Shown: positions 18,978 to 28,812, numbered from the stretch's first letter. The stretch is 64,000 nucleotides of DNA from Flavobacteriaceae bacterium (GCA_030538275.1 JAUNUH010000004.1:150474-214473); one strand, 5' to 3'. Numbers and translations: made by a program. The notes: generated by a model not told the origin, from the letters alone.

Positions 18978-19120
18978 GAAGCCCGCGACAACGATTGTAG
19001 TGAAAATCCTTTCCCCAAAAAACAGCAACAAACGCCGCCACACAGGAGATGTAGGTACGGAATCTCCTGTGTGGTGAGCGGCTTGTCTGTTTTTTGGGGG
19101 AAGATTGTAACGGAAAGCGT
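18978..19120. repeat. Long palindromic repeat, copy 1 (inverted orientation)
   Basis: A nested inverted repeat with inner stem 19034-19050 pairing with 19062-19082, and outer stem 19013-19025 (CCCCAAAAAACAG) pairing with 19087-19099. It is flanked by two short arms that do not pair with each other: 18978-19012 (complement reads GGATTTTCACTACAATC) and 19101-19120 (AGATTGTAACGGAAAGCG). Both arms recur at 28813-28972 and 45567-45740, while the hairpins differ. It lies between a T9SS cargo gene and rpoD. Confidence 0.85.
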
Positions 19121-19123
19121 GTT

Positions 19124-19190
19124 GGCAGTTTTTTATTTTTATTCTTGATGTTGGAGCCTAACTTGGAGATGGAAAAAATAAAAAACTGCC
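19124..19190. repeat. Accessory hairpin next to palindrome copy 1
   Basis: GGCAGTTTTTTATTTT from 19124 pairs with AAAATAAAAAACTGCC ending at 19190, with about 35 bp between the stems. It directly abuts the arm of palindrome copy 1. It could act as a terminator for the upstream gene or be part of the repeat element. The remaining 197 bp before rpoD hold no gene. Confidence 0.6.
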
Positions 19191-19387
19191 AGTCGCCCAA
19201 ATTATTAACAAAAGTTTAACAAAACAAATTTGTAACATATTTGTCTGATTCTACGTATATATGTTTACAGAACATGAATACTCGAATTGTTTAATCCCAA
19301 CTTTTGATGATGTGGCTCGACAGCAATGTATAATGCTGTAGGTTAGACTTTTGCGTATTAATAATTAAAGAAAGAGTTCAAAATATT

Positions 19388-20254
19388 ATGCGTCAGTTAA
19401 AAATTACAAAACAGGTAACAAATCGTGAAACAGCGTCGCTGGACAAATATTTGCAAGAAATTGGCAAAGTAGATTTGATTACCGCGGAAGAAGAGGTTGA
19501 ATTGGCTCAGCGAATCAAAGCCGGCGACAAAGTTGCTTTGGAAAAGTTGACTAAAGCCAATTTACGATTTGTGGTTTCGGTTGCAAAACAGTATCAAAAT
19601 CAAGGACTTAGCCTTCCGGATTTGATTAACGAAGGAAATTTAGGTTTGATAAAAGCCGCTCAACGTTTTGATGAAACCCGTGGTTTTAAATTCATTTCGT
19701 ATGCAGTATGGTGGATTCGTCAATCGATTTTGCAAGCCTTGGCAGAACAATCACGAATTGTGCGTTTGCCATTGAATAAAATTGGTTCTATCAACAAAAT
19801 CAACAAGGCGTATGCCGCGCTGGAACAGGAACATGAGCGTGCACCATCGGCCGAGGAAATATCGGATCAACTGGATATGACCGAAGATGATGTGAAAGAA
19901 TCAATGAAAAACAGTGGCCGCCACGTCTCGATGGATGCGCCGTTGGTAGAAGGAGAAGATTCTAACTTGTACGATGTGTTGAAGTCGGGAGAATCACCCA
20001 ATCCCGACAAAGAGTTGATGATAGAATCTTTGCGTGTAGAGATTGAGCGTTCATTGCAAACACTTACACCACGCGAGGCGGATTTGATTAGACTTTATTT
20101 TGGTTTGAACGGAAATCATCCTATGACACTTGAAGAAATCGGAGAGACGTTTGACTTGACCCGTGAACGCGTGCGTCAAATTAAAGAAAAAGCCATCCGC
20201 CGATTGAAGCACACCTCGCGCAGCAAGATATTGAAAACGTATTTGGCACGGTAA
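19388..20254 (+). CDS. rpoD: Primary RNA polymerase sigma factor (RpoD/SigA, group 1)
   Basis: A 288-residue sigma-70 factor that directs housekeeping transcription. Region 1.2 begins near residue 16 ([11 protein letters not shown]); region 2 has [31 protein letters not shown] and the -10-binding [15 protein letters not shown]; region 4.2 has [27 protein letters not shown]. Region 1.1 is absent, as in other Bacteroidota primary sigmas, which recognise TTG/TAnnTTTG promoters like those seen in this window. A strong terminator follows. Confidence 0.96.
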   Translation: MRQLKITKQVTNRETASLDKYLQEIGKVDLITAEEEVELAQRIKAGDKVALEKLTKANLRFVVSVAKQYQNQGLSLPDLINEGNLGLIKAAQRFDETRGFKFISYAVWWIRQSILQALAEQSRIVRLPLNKIGSINKINKAYAALEQEHERAPSAEEISDQLDMTEDDVKESMKNSGRHVSMDAPLVEGEDSNLYDVLKSGESPNPDKELMIESLRVEIERSLQTLTPREADLIRLYFGLNGNHPMTLEEIGETFDLTRERVRQIKEKAIRRLKHTSRSKILKTYLAR

Positions 20255-20275
20255 AATTCTGTGAAAATTATATGG

Positions 20276-20306
20276 AATCCCTTGACACATGTTGAGGGAT
20301 TTTTTG
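20276..20306 (+). terminator. Rho-independent terminator after rpoD
   Basis: AATCCCT (20276-20282) pairs with AGGGATT (20295-20301) around a 12-nt loop and is followed by a T run. It lies 22 bp past the rpoD stop. Confidence 0.8.
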
Positions 20307-20339
20307 TTTGAAATGTTTTTTTTTGATGACTGATTTAAG

Positions 20340-20373
20340 TTGCTTAAAATCATTAAATAATATTTTACATTTG
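20340..20373 (+). promoter_or_regulatory. Candidate promoter of the amylase operon
   Basis: TTG at 20340-20342 and TACATTTG at 20366-20373 with 23 bp between fit the TTG/TAnnTTTG consensus. The ATG at 20398 lies 24 bp downstream; CTAAG is repeated in the short leader. Confidence 0.6.
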
Positions 20374-20397
20374 TACTAAGTACACTAAGTGATTTTT

Positions 20398-23300
20398 ATG
20401 AAAAATTTTTTCCTGCTTTTCACGTTTTTTTCAGGACTTTTAGCTTTTGCTGAAACGGGCATTTATGATGCTTATATTATTGTAAATGGCAATTATTATG
20501 ATGCACATACATCCACTTCAAATCCCGATTTTAATCATTATAATTTTGGCAGTTTTGATCAGAATTCGACTTTTGTTCTCTCTGGTGGACAGTTGAAAAC
20601 CTGGAAAAATGGTTCTGGTGACGTTACAGGAGCTTTTATGTATTATCGGATTTATAAGCAGGGAGAAATTGCGGAAAATTTTTTAGAAATTAATCTCCCT
20701 TGGAAGGAAAATAACATAGACGGATACCCGAACAATCAACGATGGGAAAAGAATGATTCCAATATTAATCTCTTGAATGGACTGGCGCCTGGGAATTATT
20801 TTATAGAAATCTACTTCAAAGCTTCAACCAATGAAGGTGACCGCTGGTCTAGCAACAATGGGCAAAATTTTAAAGCTTCATTTACCGTAAACGAGCCTAT
20901 TTTCCAAATCGGAAATGTAAGCATTTCACCGATTCATCCGAGTAGAAATGAACTATTGAAAATTACATTTGACGCCAATGGAACCGCCTTGGCCGGAGTT
21001 GACAAGGTCTATTTGCATTCTGGTGTAGGAACCGAAGGACCAGATTCTCGTCATTTTAACTATACACAAGGTAATTGGGGATTAGACAATGGTTTGGGAG
21101 AAATGAGCGCATTGGGAAATAATATTTGGGAAATTGAATTAAGTTCCATCGATAATTATTATAATATTCCGCAAAACGAAGATGTTTTTGCCTTGAATTT
21201 TCTTTTCCGAAGTGCAGATGGTAGTTTGACAGAAGATAACGCTGGCAGAAATTACCATTTCCCCATTAATCCAGGGAATTATTTTATTCTTAATTCTCCA
21301 GTTTTTTCTCCTTATTTAATAGAAATCGATACAGAATTCGAAGTAAATGCTTCTGCCAGTTCTATCGTAAATTGGACTTTAAATGAAATTACTTCTGATG
21401 GAAATATTATTCAATCAATAGCCAGTTCACAGGCTAATTCGTTTACGATTTTGCACAATTTGAATAACGTAAATTTACATTATTATCAACTTATTGCAGA
21501 TTTTGGTACGGAATCAAAATATAAAAACTTTGAAGTTCAAGCTTATAATGCGCCAATTTCTCAAGCATTACCTGCAGGCGCCAAACAAGGAATTAATCCT
21601 AATTTTCCGAATCAAGGCGAATTTACCTTTGTCCTGCACACGCCTACTACTACCACTTATTCCTATTACGACGCTGGAAATTGTTCAGGAAACTCTTCCG
21701 TTGCTACCACATCTGCCAAAAATGTAATTCATATAATTGGTGATTTTAATAATTGGGAGGTGCGTGAAGATTTTAAAATGAAAAAAGATGGAGATTTTTG
21801 GTGGATTACATTAAATCCATCAACAGATTTTCCTTCACCATTGGAAGGTGAATATGTTTATCAATATCTAATTGATGGTAGTATAAGAATTGGTGATCCT
21901 TATGCAAACAAAATTTCAGACCCAGACGACCAATATATTAATTCATCTGTTTATCCTGATTTAATTCAATATCCCTATTCAAAAACCACAGGACGAGCTA
22001 GTGTTTTAGGACTTATAAACGAAGAATATCAATGGCAAATTCCAAATTTTGAACGCATATATGAACGCGACCGACTGAATGTGTACGAGCTTCATTTCCG
22101 TGATTTTACCGAAGAAGGCACCTACAAAGCCGCTACGGAAAAATTGGATTATATTGCCGAAATGGGCATTAACACCATTCATGTGATGCCAGTTTCTGAA
22201 TTTGAAGGAAATAACAGTTGGGGCTATAATCCCAATTACTATTTTGCCGCAGACAAAGCTTATGGACCAGCGAATGATTTGAAAGAATTTATTGATGAAG
22301 CGCATAAACGTGGTATCGCAGTCATTAATGATTTGGTTCTCAATCACGCATTTTACTCCAATCCCAATGCCATGATGTACTGGGATCACGAGAATAATCG
22401 ACCTGCCAACGACAATCCGTGGTTCAATCCCATTCACAAAGGGGTGTACGACCAAGCTGGACATTGGGGTGCCGATTGGAATCATGCCAGTGAACATACA
22501 AGAAATATGATGGATGACATTTTGCGTTATTGGATTACAGAATTTAAATTTGATGGTTTCCGATTTGATTTTACCAAAGGATTTACACAAGCAGATCCCG
22601 ATCCTATGGATCCATGGGCAAGCTCATACGACCAATGCCGAATCGCAATTCTCAAAAGAATGGTAGATGAAATGTGGGATATAGATAATTCTCCGATTGA
22701 ACATTATGCCGTTTTTGAACATTTGGCCAATGATGATGAAGACAAAGAGCTGGCAAATCATGGAATTTTAATGTGGTCTGGAGCAGGACCGCAACATTCT
22801 TGGGCCGAAATGGCCATGGGAACCACGGTCCAAAGTTTCTGGAGCAGCGTTCATTCTTCCAGAAATTTTAACTTTCCGAATTATATGAGCTATATGGAAA
22901 GCCATGATGAGGAAAGAATTGGGTTCAAAGTTTTAAACTGGGGAGTTGGAAACGACAATTCCACTGCCTATTTGAGCAATAGATTAAAATTGGTGGCTGG
23001 CTTTAATATGTTCTTGCCAGGACCACGAATGGTGTGGCAATTTGGTGAATTGGGATACGATATTTCCATTGACAATAACGGCAGAACTGGCGACAAACCT
23101 TCTGCCTGGGAACTGGGCTATGACACCGATGCAGAAAGAAAAGAGATTTATAATTATTACAAACACATTTTTAATTTTAGGAATAAATTTAATTTGTATC
23201 TAAATATTAATTACGCAAATATCGGCAGTACAACAGATTGGACACGCAGAATGACGATGGGAGATAATAATGGAAATAATATTATCACAATTGGTAATTT

Positions 23301-24063
23301 TGACCCAAATAATACGCATACCATTACGCCTGGATTTCAAACCACTGGAACTTGGTTCAAATACAATGGTGATCCAACGGTTGACGGCACGCCGTTTCAA
23401 GTGAACAGCACAAACGATACCTATACGCTTTACACCGAAGATCCCGCCTATATTTTATCCAATGTTGATATTATTCCACCGGTTTTTAATGTAGAAAATT
23501 CAACTATTCAAACAGATTTTTGTCAATTTACGCTTAACGAAAGTCTTGATATCCAAATCGGGACTTGGAATGCGGGAACCACTGATTTACAGCGTGTAGC
23601 AGACAATAGCGGTCAAGTTTCACTAGAATTGCTAGAAATCAATGGAAATACTGCAACTCAATCCACCTTGCAAGGATTTGTTCCGGTAAATGGTGCAAAC
23701 CAAATAATTTGGAGAGCAACAGATTTGTCGGGCAATTCATCTACCTTCGAACAAATAATCAACATTGAACGTGGCGATTGCCACAAACCGATTGCTGCAG
23801 GAGTAGGATTAAATTCTGATATTTTAATCTCTACACTTGATCGTGGGAATCAATTTGAAACGACAAAACAAAATGGTTTATTGGTGTTGGAGTCTAAAAA
23901 TAAGGGATTGATTATAACTAAAATTTCTGCTGGTCAAACCACCGATATCATCACCGAACCCGTTGAAGGAATGATTGTTTTTGATGAAAATGAAGCTTGT
24001 TTAAAATTGTATAATGGACAAACCTGGGGTTGTATTCAGCAAAAAGCAGTTCCAGTTAACTAA
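20398..24063 (+). CDS. Very large secreted GH13 alpha-amylase
   Basis: A 1221-residue exported glycoside hydrolase for alpha-glucans. A Sec signal peptide (residues 1-18, ending LAFA) precedes about 400 residues of beta-rich Ig-like or starch-binding modules. An isoamylase/CBM48-like domain begins at HIIGDFNNWE near residue 442. The GH13 barrel runs from about residue 555, with NDLVLNHAF, nucleophile D724 in GFRFDFTKG, acid/base E774 in AVFEHLAND and D837 in ESHDEER. A beta C-domain follows. The last 70 or so residues hold a module (NKGLIITKI, then GMIVFDE and LYNGQTWGC) shared with the next gene. No T9SS domain is visible. The ATG at 20398 is preferred over a GTG at 20389. Confidence 0.9.
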   Translation: MKNFFLLFTFFSGLLAFAETGIYDAYIIVNGNYYDAHTSTSNPDFNHYNFGSFDQNSTFVLSGGQLKTWKNGSGDVTGAFMYYRIYKQGEIAENFLEINLPWKENNIDGYPNNQRWEKNDSNINLLNGLAPGNYFIEIYFKASTNEGDRWSSNNGQNFKASFTVNEPIFQIGNVSISPIHPSRNELLKITFDANGTALAGVDKVYLHSGVGTEGPDSRHFNYTQGNWGLDNGLGEMSALGNNIWEIELSSIDNYYNIPQNEDVFALNFLFRSADGSLTEDNAGRNYHFPINPGNYFILNSPVFSPYLIEIDTEFEVNASASSIVNWTLNEITSDGNIIQSIASSQANSFTILHNLNNVNLHYYQLIADFGTESKYKNFEVQAYNAPISQALPAGAKQGINPNFPNQGEFTFVLHTPTTTTYSYYDAGNCSGNSSVATTSAKNVIHIIGDFNNWEVREDFKMKKDGDFWWITLNPSTDFPSPLEGEYVYQYLIDGSIRIGDPYANKISDPDDQYINSSVYPDLIQYPYSKTTGRASVLGLINEEYQWQIPNFERIYERDRLNVYELHFRDFTEEGTYKAATEKLDYIAEMGINTIHVMPVSEFEGNNSWGYNPNYYFAADKAYGPANDLKEFIDEAHKRGIAVINDLVLNHAFYSNPNAMMYWDHENNRPANDNPWFNPIHKGVYDQAGHWGADWNHASEHTRNMMDDILRYWITEFKFDGFRFDFTKGFTQADPDPMDPWASSYDQCRIAILKRMVDEMWDIDNSPIEHYAVFEHLANDDEDKELANHGILMWSGAGPQHSWAEMAMGTTVQSFWSSVHSSRNFNFPNYMSYMESHDEERIGFKVLNWGVGNDNSTAYLSNRLKLVAGFNMFLPGPRMVWQFGELGYDISIDNNGRTGDKPSAWELGYDTDAERKEIYNYYKHIFNFRNKFNLYLNINYANIGSTTDWTRRMTMGDNNGNNIITIGNFDPNNTHTITPGFQTTGTWFKYNGDPTVDGTPFQVNSTNDTYTLYTEDPAYILSNVDIIPPVFNVENSTIQTDFCQFTLNESLDIQIGTWNAGTTDLQRVADNSGQVSLELLEINGNTATQSTLQGFVPVNGANQIIWRATDLSGNSSTFEQIINIERGDCHKPIAAGVGLNSDILISTLDRGNQFETTKQNGLLVLESKNKGLIITKISAGQTTDIITEPVEGMIVFDENEACLKLYNGQTWGCIQQKAVPVN

Positions 24064-24078
24064 ACAAAATCGAACAAA

Positions 24079-24576
24079 ATGAAAACATATTTCACCCTAT
24101 TTATACTTTTGGTTTTGCAATGCGGCATGGCACAAGTTGCCATAAGCAAAGCATCTGTTGATGGTTCTGCATTACTTGATTTTGCAGAAAACAGCAATAA
24201 AGGCTTGATTTTACCGCAAGTCCAAGGTGATATCGCTGCGATTCCCGGAATGCTGGTGTATAATGCTGATTTGAAAAAAGTTCAATTCTATAACGGAAAC
24301 AGCTGGCAAGATTTATCGGTGAAAGAAGGCGTAGTGGATCTCACCGAAACAGCAGATTTGGCCGAAACTGGTTCTGGCATTGTCATCGGAGACGCTGTCA
24401 CCGCTGCCGACGGCGTTCTGGTATTGAATCAAAGCGGTACAGCGTTGGTTTTGCCCAAGAATCAAACACCTTGGATTAACATTAAAAATCCTGAACCAGG
24501 TACGATGACCTATGACCCAGAAAATAACGTAATTTGTATTTTCAATGGCCTGGAATGGACATTTTGGGGATTTTAA
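24079..24576 (+). CDS. Secreted protein with NKGLxLP modules, partner of the amylase
   Basis: A 165-residue exported protein with a signal peptide (residues 1-18, ending GMAQ). Two copies of a roughly 45-residue module are visible, one with NKGLILPQV, GMLVYNAD and FYNGNSWQD, the second ending GTMTYDPE and CIFNGLEWTF. The same module ends the preceding amylase. Comparable modules occur in many flavobacterial surface proteins; they resemble tail-fibre-like trimerising segments, but the function is not established. It follows the amylase by 15 bp, so co-transcription is likely, and it may help anchor or assemble that enzyme. Confidence 0.75.
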   Translation: MKTYFTLFILLVLQCGMAQVAISKASVDGSALLDFAENSNKGLILPQVQGDIAAIPGMLVYNADLKKVQFYNGNSWQDLSVKEGVVDLTETADLAETGSGIVIGDAVTAADGVLVLNQSGTALVLPKNQTPWINIKNPEPGTMTYDPENNVICIFNGLEWTFWGF

Positions 24577-25647
24577 TTAAAACAATTTCAGCTGAATCGG
24601 ATTTGGATTAAAATGTTTTGTTGAAAGTGTAATTTTTACTTTTTCAGGAAAATATTTCTGCCTACCAATTTTTAAAGTCTGATGAATGGCTTCAGCCATT
24701 TTGCCCTCGCCCCGCATGCGTGTACCAAAACGTCGGTCTTCGTGGGATCCACCATGTACTTCGCTGATTTGATTCAGTACTTTTTCGGCTTTTAGCGGAA
24801 ATGCTTTTTCAATCCAGTCTTTAAAAACCGGGAAAACTGTGTCGTTCAAGCGTACCATGGTCGTTCCAAAGCTCAACGCGCCATTTTCTGACACCGCTTT
24901 CAAAATATCCAGCAACTCGTGACTATTGAGCCCGGGGATAATCGGTGCAATCATCACTTTAACCGGAATCCCTTTATCAGAAAGGGTTTTGATGGTTTCT
25001 AAGCGTTTGCGCGCAGTTGAAGTCCGTGGTTCAAGTTTTCTGCGTAATTCTTCGTCCAAGGTTGTTACACTCACTGCCACGCTGATTAAATCTAATTCAT
25101 TCAATTTATTCAAAACATCCAAATCCCGCAAAACCAATGCATTTTTGGTAATAATCGAAACCGGGTGTTTGTATTTGAGGCATATTTCCAACAATTTACG
25201 GGTAAGCTCAAATTTCGCCTCTGCAGGTTGATAACAATCGGTATTTCCGCTCAACATAATGGTTTGCGGAACATAAGCTTTTTTCTGAAAAAATTTTTCC
25301 AAAAGTTCGGAAGCGTTTTTTTTGATTAAAATTTTTCGCTCAAAATCAATTCCAGCACTATAATTCCAAAATTCATGCGTAGGACGGGCATAACAATAGG
25401 CACAACCATGCTCACAACCTTGATAGGGATTCATGGAATAAACAAACGACAAATCCGGTGAATTGACCGAATTCACAATAGTTTTGGGAAAAACTTCTAA
25501 AAATTCTGTTTTGGCCTTTTCCTCCTCGATTTCGTCCATATATTCATTCCGCTCATAGGTATATTTGCTAAACCGCTGATCGGGATTATGCTGCGCGCCT
25601 TGTCCTTGGGTTGTTTTCACTGTTGAAATGTAGTACTTTTTGTGCAC
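24577..25647 (-). CDS. Radical SAM protein, PA0069 family (SplB-like)
   Basis: A 356-residue radical SAM enzyme related to the spore photoproduct lyase group; the reaction is unknown. The iron-sulfur cluster motif is CEHGCAYC near residue 78, preceded by SFVYSMNPYQG and followed by ARPTHEFW. LSGNTDCYQPAE and MIAPIIPGLNSHE are also typical. The conserved GQGAQHNPDQRF at residues 16-27 requires a start at or before it; the GTG at 25647 is used, and another GTG at 25620 is possible. Its stop directly abuts the stop of the convergent 165-residue gene. Confidence 0.9.
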   Translation of the reverse strand: MHKKYYISTVKTTQGQGAQHNPDQRFSKYTYERNEYMDEIEEEKAKTEFLEVFPKTIVNSVNSPDLSFVYSMNPYQGCEHGCAYCYARPTHEFWNYSAGIDFERKILIKKNASELLEKFFQKKAYVPQTIMLSGNTDCYQPAEAKFELTRKLLEICLKYKHPVSIITKNALVLRDLDVLNKLNELDLISVAVSVTTLDEELRRKLEPRTSTARKRLETIKTLSDKGIPVKVMIAPIIPGLNSHELLDILKAVSENGALSFGTTMVRLNDTVFPVFKDWIEKAFPLKAEKVLNQISEVHGGSHEDRRFGTRMRGEGKMAEAIHQTLKIGRQKYFPEKVKITLSTKHFNPNPIQLKLF

Positions 25648-25668
25648 AACTACACGATAAAAATAGAT

Positions 25669-25702
25669 AAAAAAACACCATTTGCTTCAAAAACAAATGG
25701 CG
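25669..25702 (-). terminator. Rho-independent terminator of the 52-residue gene
   Basis: CCATTTG (25678-25684) pairs with CAAATGG (25694-25700). On the minus strand the hairpin is followed by a T run. It lies 27 bp past the stop of the small gene and 22 bp before the radical SAM start. Confidence 0.75.
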
Positions 25703-25728
25703 TTCAATTTTCGGTAATTAATTGATTT

Positions 25729-25887
25729 TTAAGCTTTACCGATTTTCTTATTGGTTCTATTAACCGAATTGGCCATACGTTTTTCTTCTTCTTTTCGTGT
25801 TTTTCGGTCTTCGTATTTTTTGACAATATAACCGATTACAAATGGTGCTGCATAGGTGAGCACTCGTCTTAATAATGTTGGATTCAT
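25729..25887 (-). CDS. Small basic membrane-associated protein (52 residues)
   Basis: An ORF of 52 codons from ATG 25887 to TAA 25729. It begins MNPTLLRRVLTYAAPF and has one hydrophobic stretch (about residues 9-22), then a highly charged stretch rich in Lys, Arg and Glu (KKYEDRKTRKEEEKR). It has its own terminator and stands alone between the radical SAM gene and lon, which supports a real gene. Function unknown. The sequence from 25888 to 26096 holds only its presumed promoter region. Confidence 0.7.
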   Translation of the reverse strand: MNPTLLRRVLTYAAPFVIGYIVKKYEDRKTRKEEEKRMANSVNRTNKKIGKA

Positions 25888-26096
25888 AATTTAATTTTCC
25901 TGAATATTTGCAATTTTAAAGCCAAAAAATAATCCTAGAATGAAAAAATGAATTCAAATGACGCTGAAATTGTAATTTTATGTGAAATACAATATTTTGC
26001 TTTAAAACCTCAAAAACAGCGTTATTGTTGAATATAATTGATTTTTAACTCTAATAAGTCCGATGAATTTAATTTCTTAAAATAAACTTCAATAAT

Positions 26097-26132
26097 AAAA
26101 GGCGGATTTGTCATTACAAAACCGCCTTTTTG
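26097..26132 (-). terminator. Terminator downstream of lon
   Basis: GGCGG (26101-26105) pairs with CCGCC (26122-26126), extended inwards by TTGT/ACAA. A-runs and T-runs flank both sides, so it could act in both directions. It lies about 95 bp past the lon stop. Confidence 0.7.
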
Positions 26133-26226
26133 ATGAAAATAATTATCCATTTCGATTAAAACAGACAATTATTTCCATGAGATTTATCCAAATATGAATT
26201 TACAATGGAATTTGAAAAAATAGATT

Positions 26227-28641
26227 TTATTTTACTAAAGCTATTTCCAACACCTCTTCCATCGTTTTTACATAATGGAAAGTTAGTCCTTTGATATAAC
26301 GAGCTTCTATTTCCATCACATCTTTTCGGTTTTCAGTTGAAAGGATAATTTGCTTAATTCCAGCCCGTTTAGCAGCCAAAATCTTCTCTTTAATTCCCCC
26401 AACCGGTAATACTTTTCCACGTAATGTGATTTCGCCCGACATCGCCAAATCTGCACAAACTCTACGCTTGGTAAAACTCGAAACAATGGATGAAAACATT
26501 GTAATACCTGCAGATGGCCCATCCTTGGGAACCGCACCTTCTGGCACGTGAATGTGTACATTGGTTTTATCAATTCCTTCAAAAGGAATATCCAATTTTT
26601 CATGATTAGCCTTTACATATTCCAAAGCAATTTGGGCCGATTCCTTCATCACTTTCCCCAAATTACCAGTTATACTCAAAACCCCTTGGCCTTTCGACAA
26701 AATCGATTCGATAAACAATATGTCTCCGCCAACACTCGTCCACGCCAAGCCTGTGGCAACACCTGGAACATTATTTTTTTCGTATTTACTGGATTCTCTG
26801 GGCGGGCCCAAAATTTCTTCAAGTTTTTCTCTTGTAAACTTGGGCAAAACCTCGATATCCATGGCTATATCTTTGGCGGCGTTACGAACAACTTTGGCAA
26901 TATGTTTCTCTAAGGTTCGAACACCAGATTCGCGTGTATAGCCATCTACAATAAAGCCTAACTCACGGCTATTCAACACTACATCTCCTTTTTTGAGTCC
27001 ATGCGCTTCTAGTTGCTTGGGAAGTAAGAATTTTTTTCCGATTTCTATCTTTTCCTCTACCGTATAACCATTTACCTGAACCATTTCCATTCGATCACGC
27101 AATGGAGCCGGAATTTGAGAAATATCGTTGGCAGTAGCAATAAATAAAACTCGCGACAAATCATATCCCATTTCTAGATAATTATCATAAAACTCTGTAT
27201 TTTGTTCGGGATCCAAGACTTCCAGCATGGCAGAAGTTGGGTCTCCATGCGCACTGCGTGAAAGTTTATCGATTTCGTCCAAAACAAAAACCGGATTCGA
27301 AGTGCCAGCTTTTTTGATGTTTTGTAAAATTCTTCCAGGCATCGCTCCAATATAGGTTTTACGATGACCTCTAATTTCTGATTCATCATGCAATCCACCC
27401 AAAGACATCCTTTGGTAAGAGCGATTCAAGGCCTCTGCAATAGATTTGCCCAAAGAAGTTTTACCAACTCCAGGAGGGCCATATAAACAGATAATTGGAG
27501 ATTTCATGTCTTTTTTCAGCTTTAATACGGCCAAATATTCCAGAATTCTCTCTTTCACTTTTTCTAATCCGTAATGATCACGATTCAGAATTTTTTCGGC
27601 ACGTATCAAGTCTAATTTATCCTTGGAAAAGTCATTCCACGGCAAATCCAGCATAAATTCCAAATAATTTCGCTGTATAGAAAATTCTGGCATCTGCGGA
27701 TTCAATCGTCTCAACCTTCCAATTTCTTTATCAAAATGCTCTGCAACATCTTTTTTCCATTTTTTCTTGAGAGAACGCAACTGCAATTCATCAATTTCCT
27801 GATCTTGAGAAACGCCGCCCAATTCTTCTTGAATAGTACGAAGCTGCTGATTCAGGAAATATTCTCGTTGTTGTTGATCAAGTTCACTACGTGTTTTGGA
27901 CTGAATATCAAAGCGTAATTGCTGTTTCTGCAATTCTATGTTCAAAAATCGTAATGTATGCGTCGCTCTTTGCTTCAAATCAGATTCCTCTAGCAATCCT
28001 TGCTTTTCCTGGTTGAGCAAATCCATATTAGACGCTACATAATTTATTAAAAAAGAAGGACTTTCTATAGACTTTACAGCCAATCCCGCTTCCATAGGAA
28101 TATTCGGATTATGATTTATAATTTCAACCGAAACTTCTTTCACAGAATCGATAATAGCCTCATATTCTTTATCATTTTTTTGAGGACGCACATCAGGTAA
28201 TAATGTAATTCTTGCCTTGAAATAAGGTTCGTTGGTAATAAATTCTTCTATCTGGAAACGACGCAATCCCTGTAAAATTACCGTAGTATTGCCATCTGGC
28301 ATTTTAATCATTTTGTGAATCTTAGCTGCTGTCCCAATTAAATTTACCTCATCATCGTCTGGCTCGTCAACCGATGCATCAATCTGTGAAGTCACTCCAA
28401 TAATCTCTTTTTTACGGTATGCATCACGCAACAATTTCAAAGATTTATCACGTCCTGCTGCAATAGGAATCACAACTCCAGGAAAGAGCACCGTATTCCG
28501 TAATGGCAATATAGCCAACTCTTTTGGCGTTTCCGTATTCAATAAATGATCCTCCTCTTCGGGCGATAATAACGGAATAAACTCTGCATCTTCTGTAATA
28601 TTTTCCTGTAATGACAAGTTGTCTAATATCATTTTCTTCAT
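26227..28641 (-). CDS. lon: ATP-dependent Lon protease
   Basis: Cytosolic quality-control protease of 804 residues. The LON substrate-binding domain begins with LPLRNTVLFPGVVIPI near residue 45. The AAA+ domain has Walker A GPPGVGKTSLGKS (about residues 386-398), FVLDEIDKLS and the arginine-finger region. The C-terminal protease domain has KDGPSAGITM with the catalytic Ser and a following Lys in the GGIKEKILAAKRAG segment. The ATG at 28641 is supported by an acidic N-terminus typical of Bacteroidota Lon. Upstream lies a palindromic repeat. Confidence 0.97.
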   Translation of the reverse strand: MKKMILDNLSLQENITEDAEFIPLLSPEEEDHLLNTETPKELAILPLRNTVLFPGVVIPIAAGRDKSLKLLRDAYRKKEIIGVTSQIDASVDEPDDDEVNLIGTAAKIHKMIKMPDGNTTVILQGLRRFQIEEFITNEPYFKARITLLPDVRPQKNDKEYEAIIDSVKEVSVEIINHNPNIPMEAGLAVKSIESPSFLINYVASNMDLLNQEKQGLLEESDLKQRATHTLRFLNIELQKQQLRFDIQSKTRSELDQQQREYFLNQQLRTIQEELGGVSQDQEIDELQLRSLKKKWKKDVAEHFDKEIGRLRRLNPQMPEFSIQRNYLEFMLDLPWNDFSKDKLDLIRAEKILNRDHYGLEKVKERILEYLAVLKLKKDMKSPIICLYGPPGVGKTSLGKSIAEALNRSYQRMSLGGLHDESEIRGHRKTYIGAMPGRILQNIKKAGTSNPVFVLDEIDKLSRSAHGDPTSAMLEVLDPEQNTEFYDNYLEMGYDLSRVLFIATANDISQIPAPLRDRMEMVQVNGYTVEEKIEIGKKFLLPKQLEAHGLKKGDVVLNSRELGFIVDGYTRESGVRTLEKHIAKVVRNAAKDIAMDIEVLPKFTREKLEEILGPPRESSKYEKNNVPGVATGLAWTSVGGDILFIESILSKGQGVLSITGNLGKVMKESAQIALEYVKANHEKLDIPFEGIDKTNVHIHVPEGAVPKDGPSAGITMFSSIVSSFTKRRVCADLAMSGEITLRGKVLPVGGIKEKILAAKRAGIKQIILSTENRKDVMEIEARYIKGLTFHYVKTMEEVLEIALVK

Positions 28642-28812
28642 TTAATTTTTCCCTTCAAATAATGCCGATTTGTCAGTTTATATATCCAAGCTGAATTTCA
28701 ATACACTATTGTATATCAACGATTTAACTTTGTAATCAATAATTCATGACCTTATCGGCAGGTACGAAGGATAATAAATTCAAAGGTTATGCCATGGATA
28801 TAAAAAGGATTT

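Noticed and set aside
18871..19200. 109-codon minus-strand open frame over palindrome copy 1
   Set aside because: Created by the inverted repeat and the antisense of a T9SS domain; no plausible protein.
22006..22590. 194-codon minus-strand open frame inside the amylase gene
   Set aside because: It lies opposite the GH13 catalytic domain, whose motifs are clearly on the plus strand.
24577..25647. Spore photoproduct lyase
   Set aside because: The cluster motif is shared, but the organism is not a spore former and the rest of the protein fits the PA0069 family better.
26548..26913. 121-codon plus-strand open frame inside lon
   Set aside because: Shadow frame; the minus strand carries the intact Lon protease motifs here.
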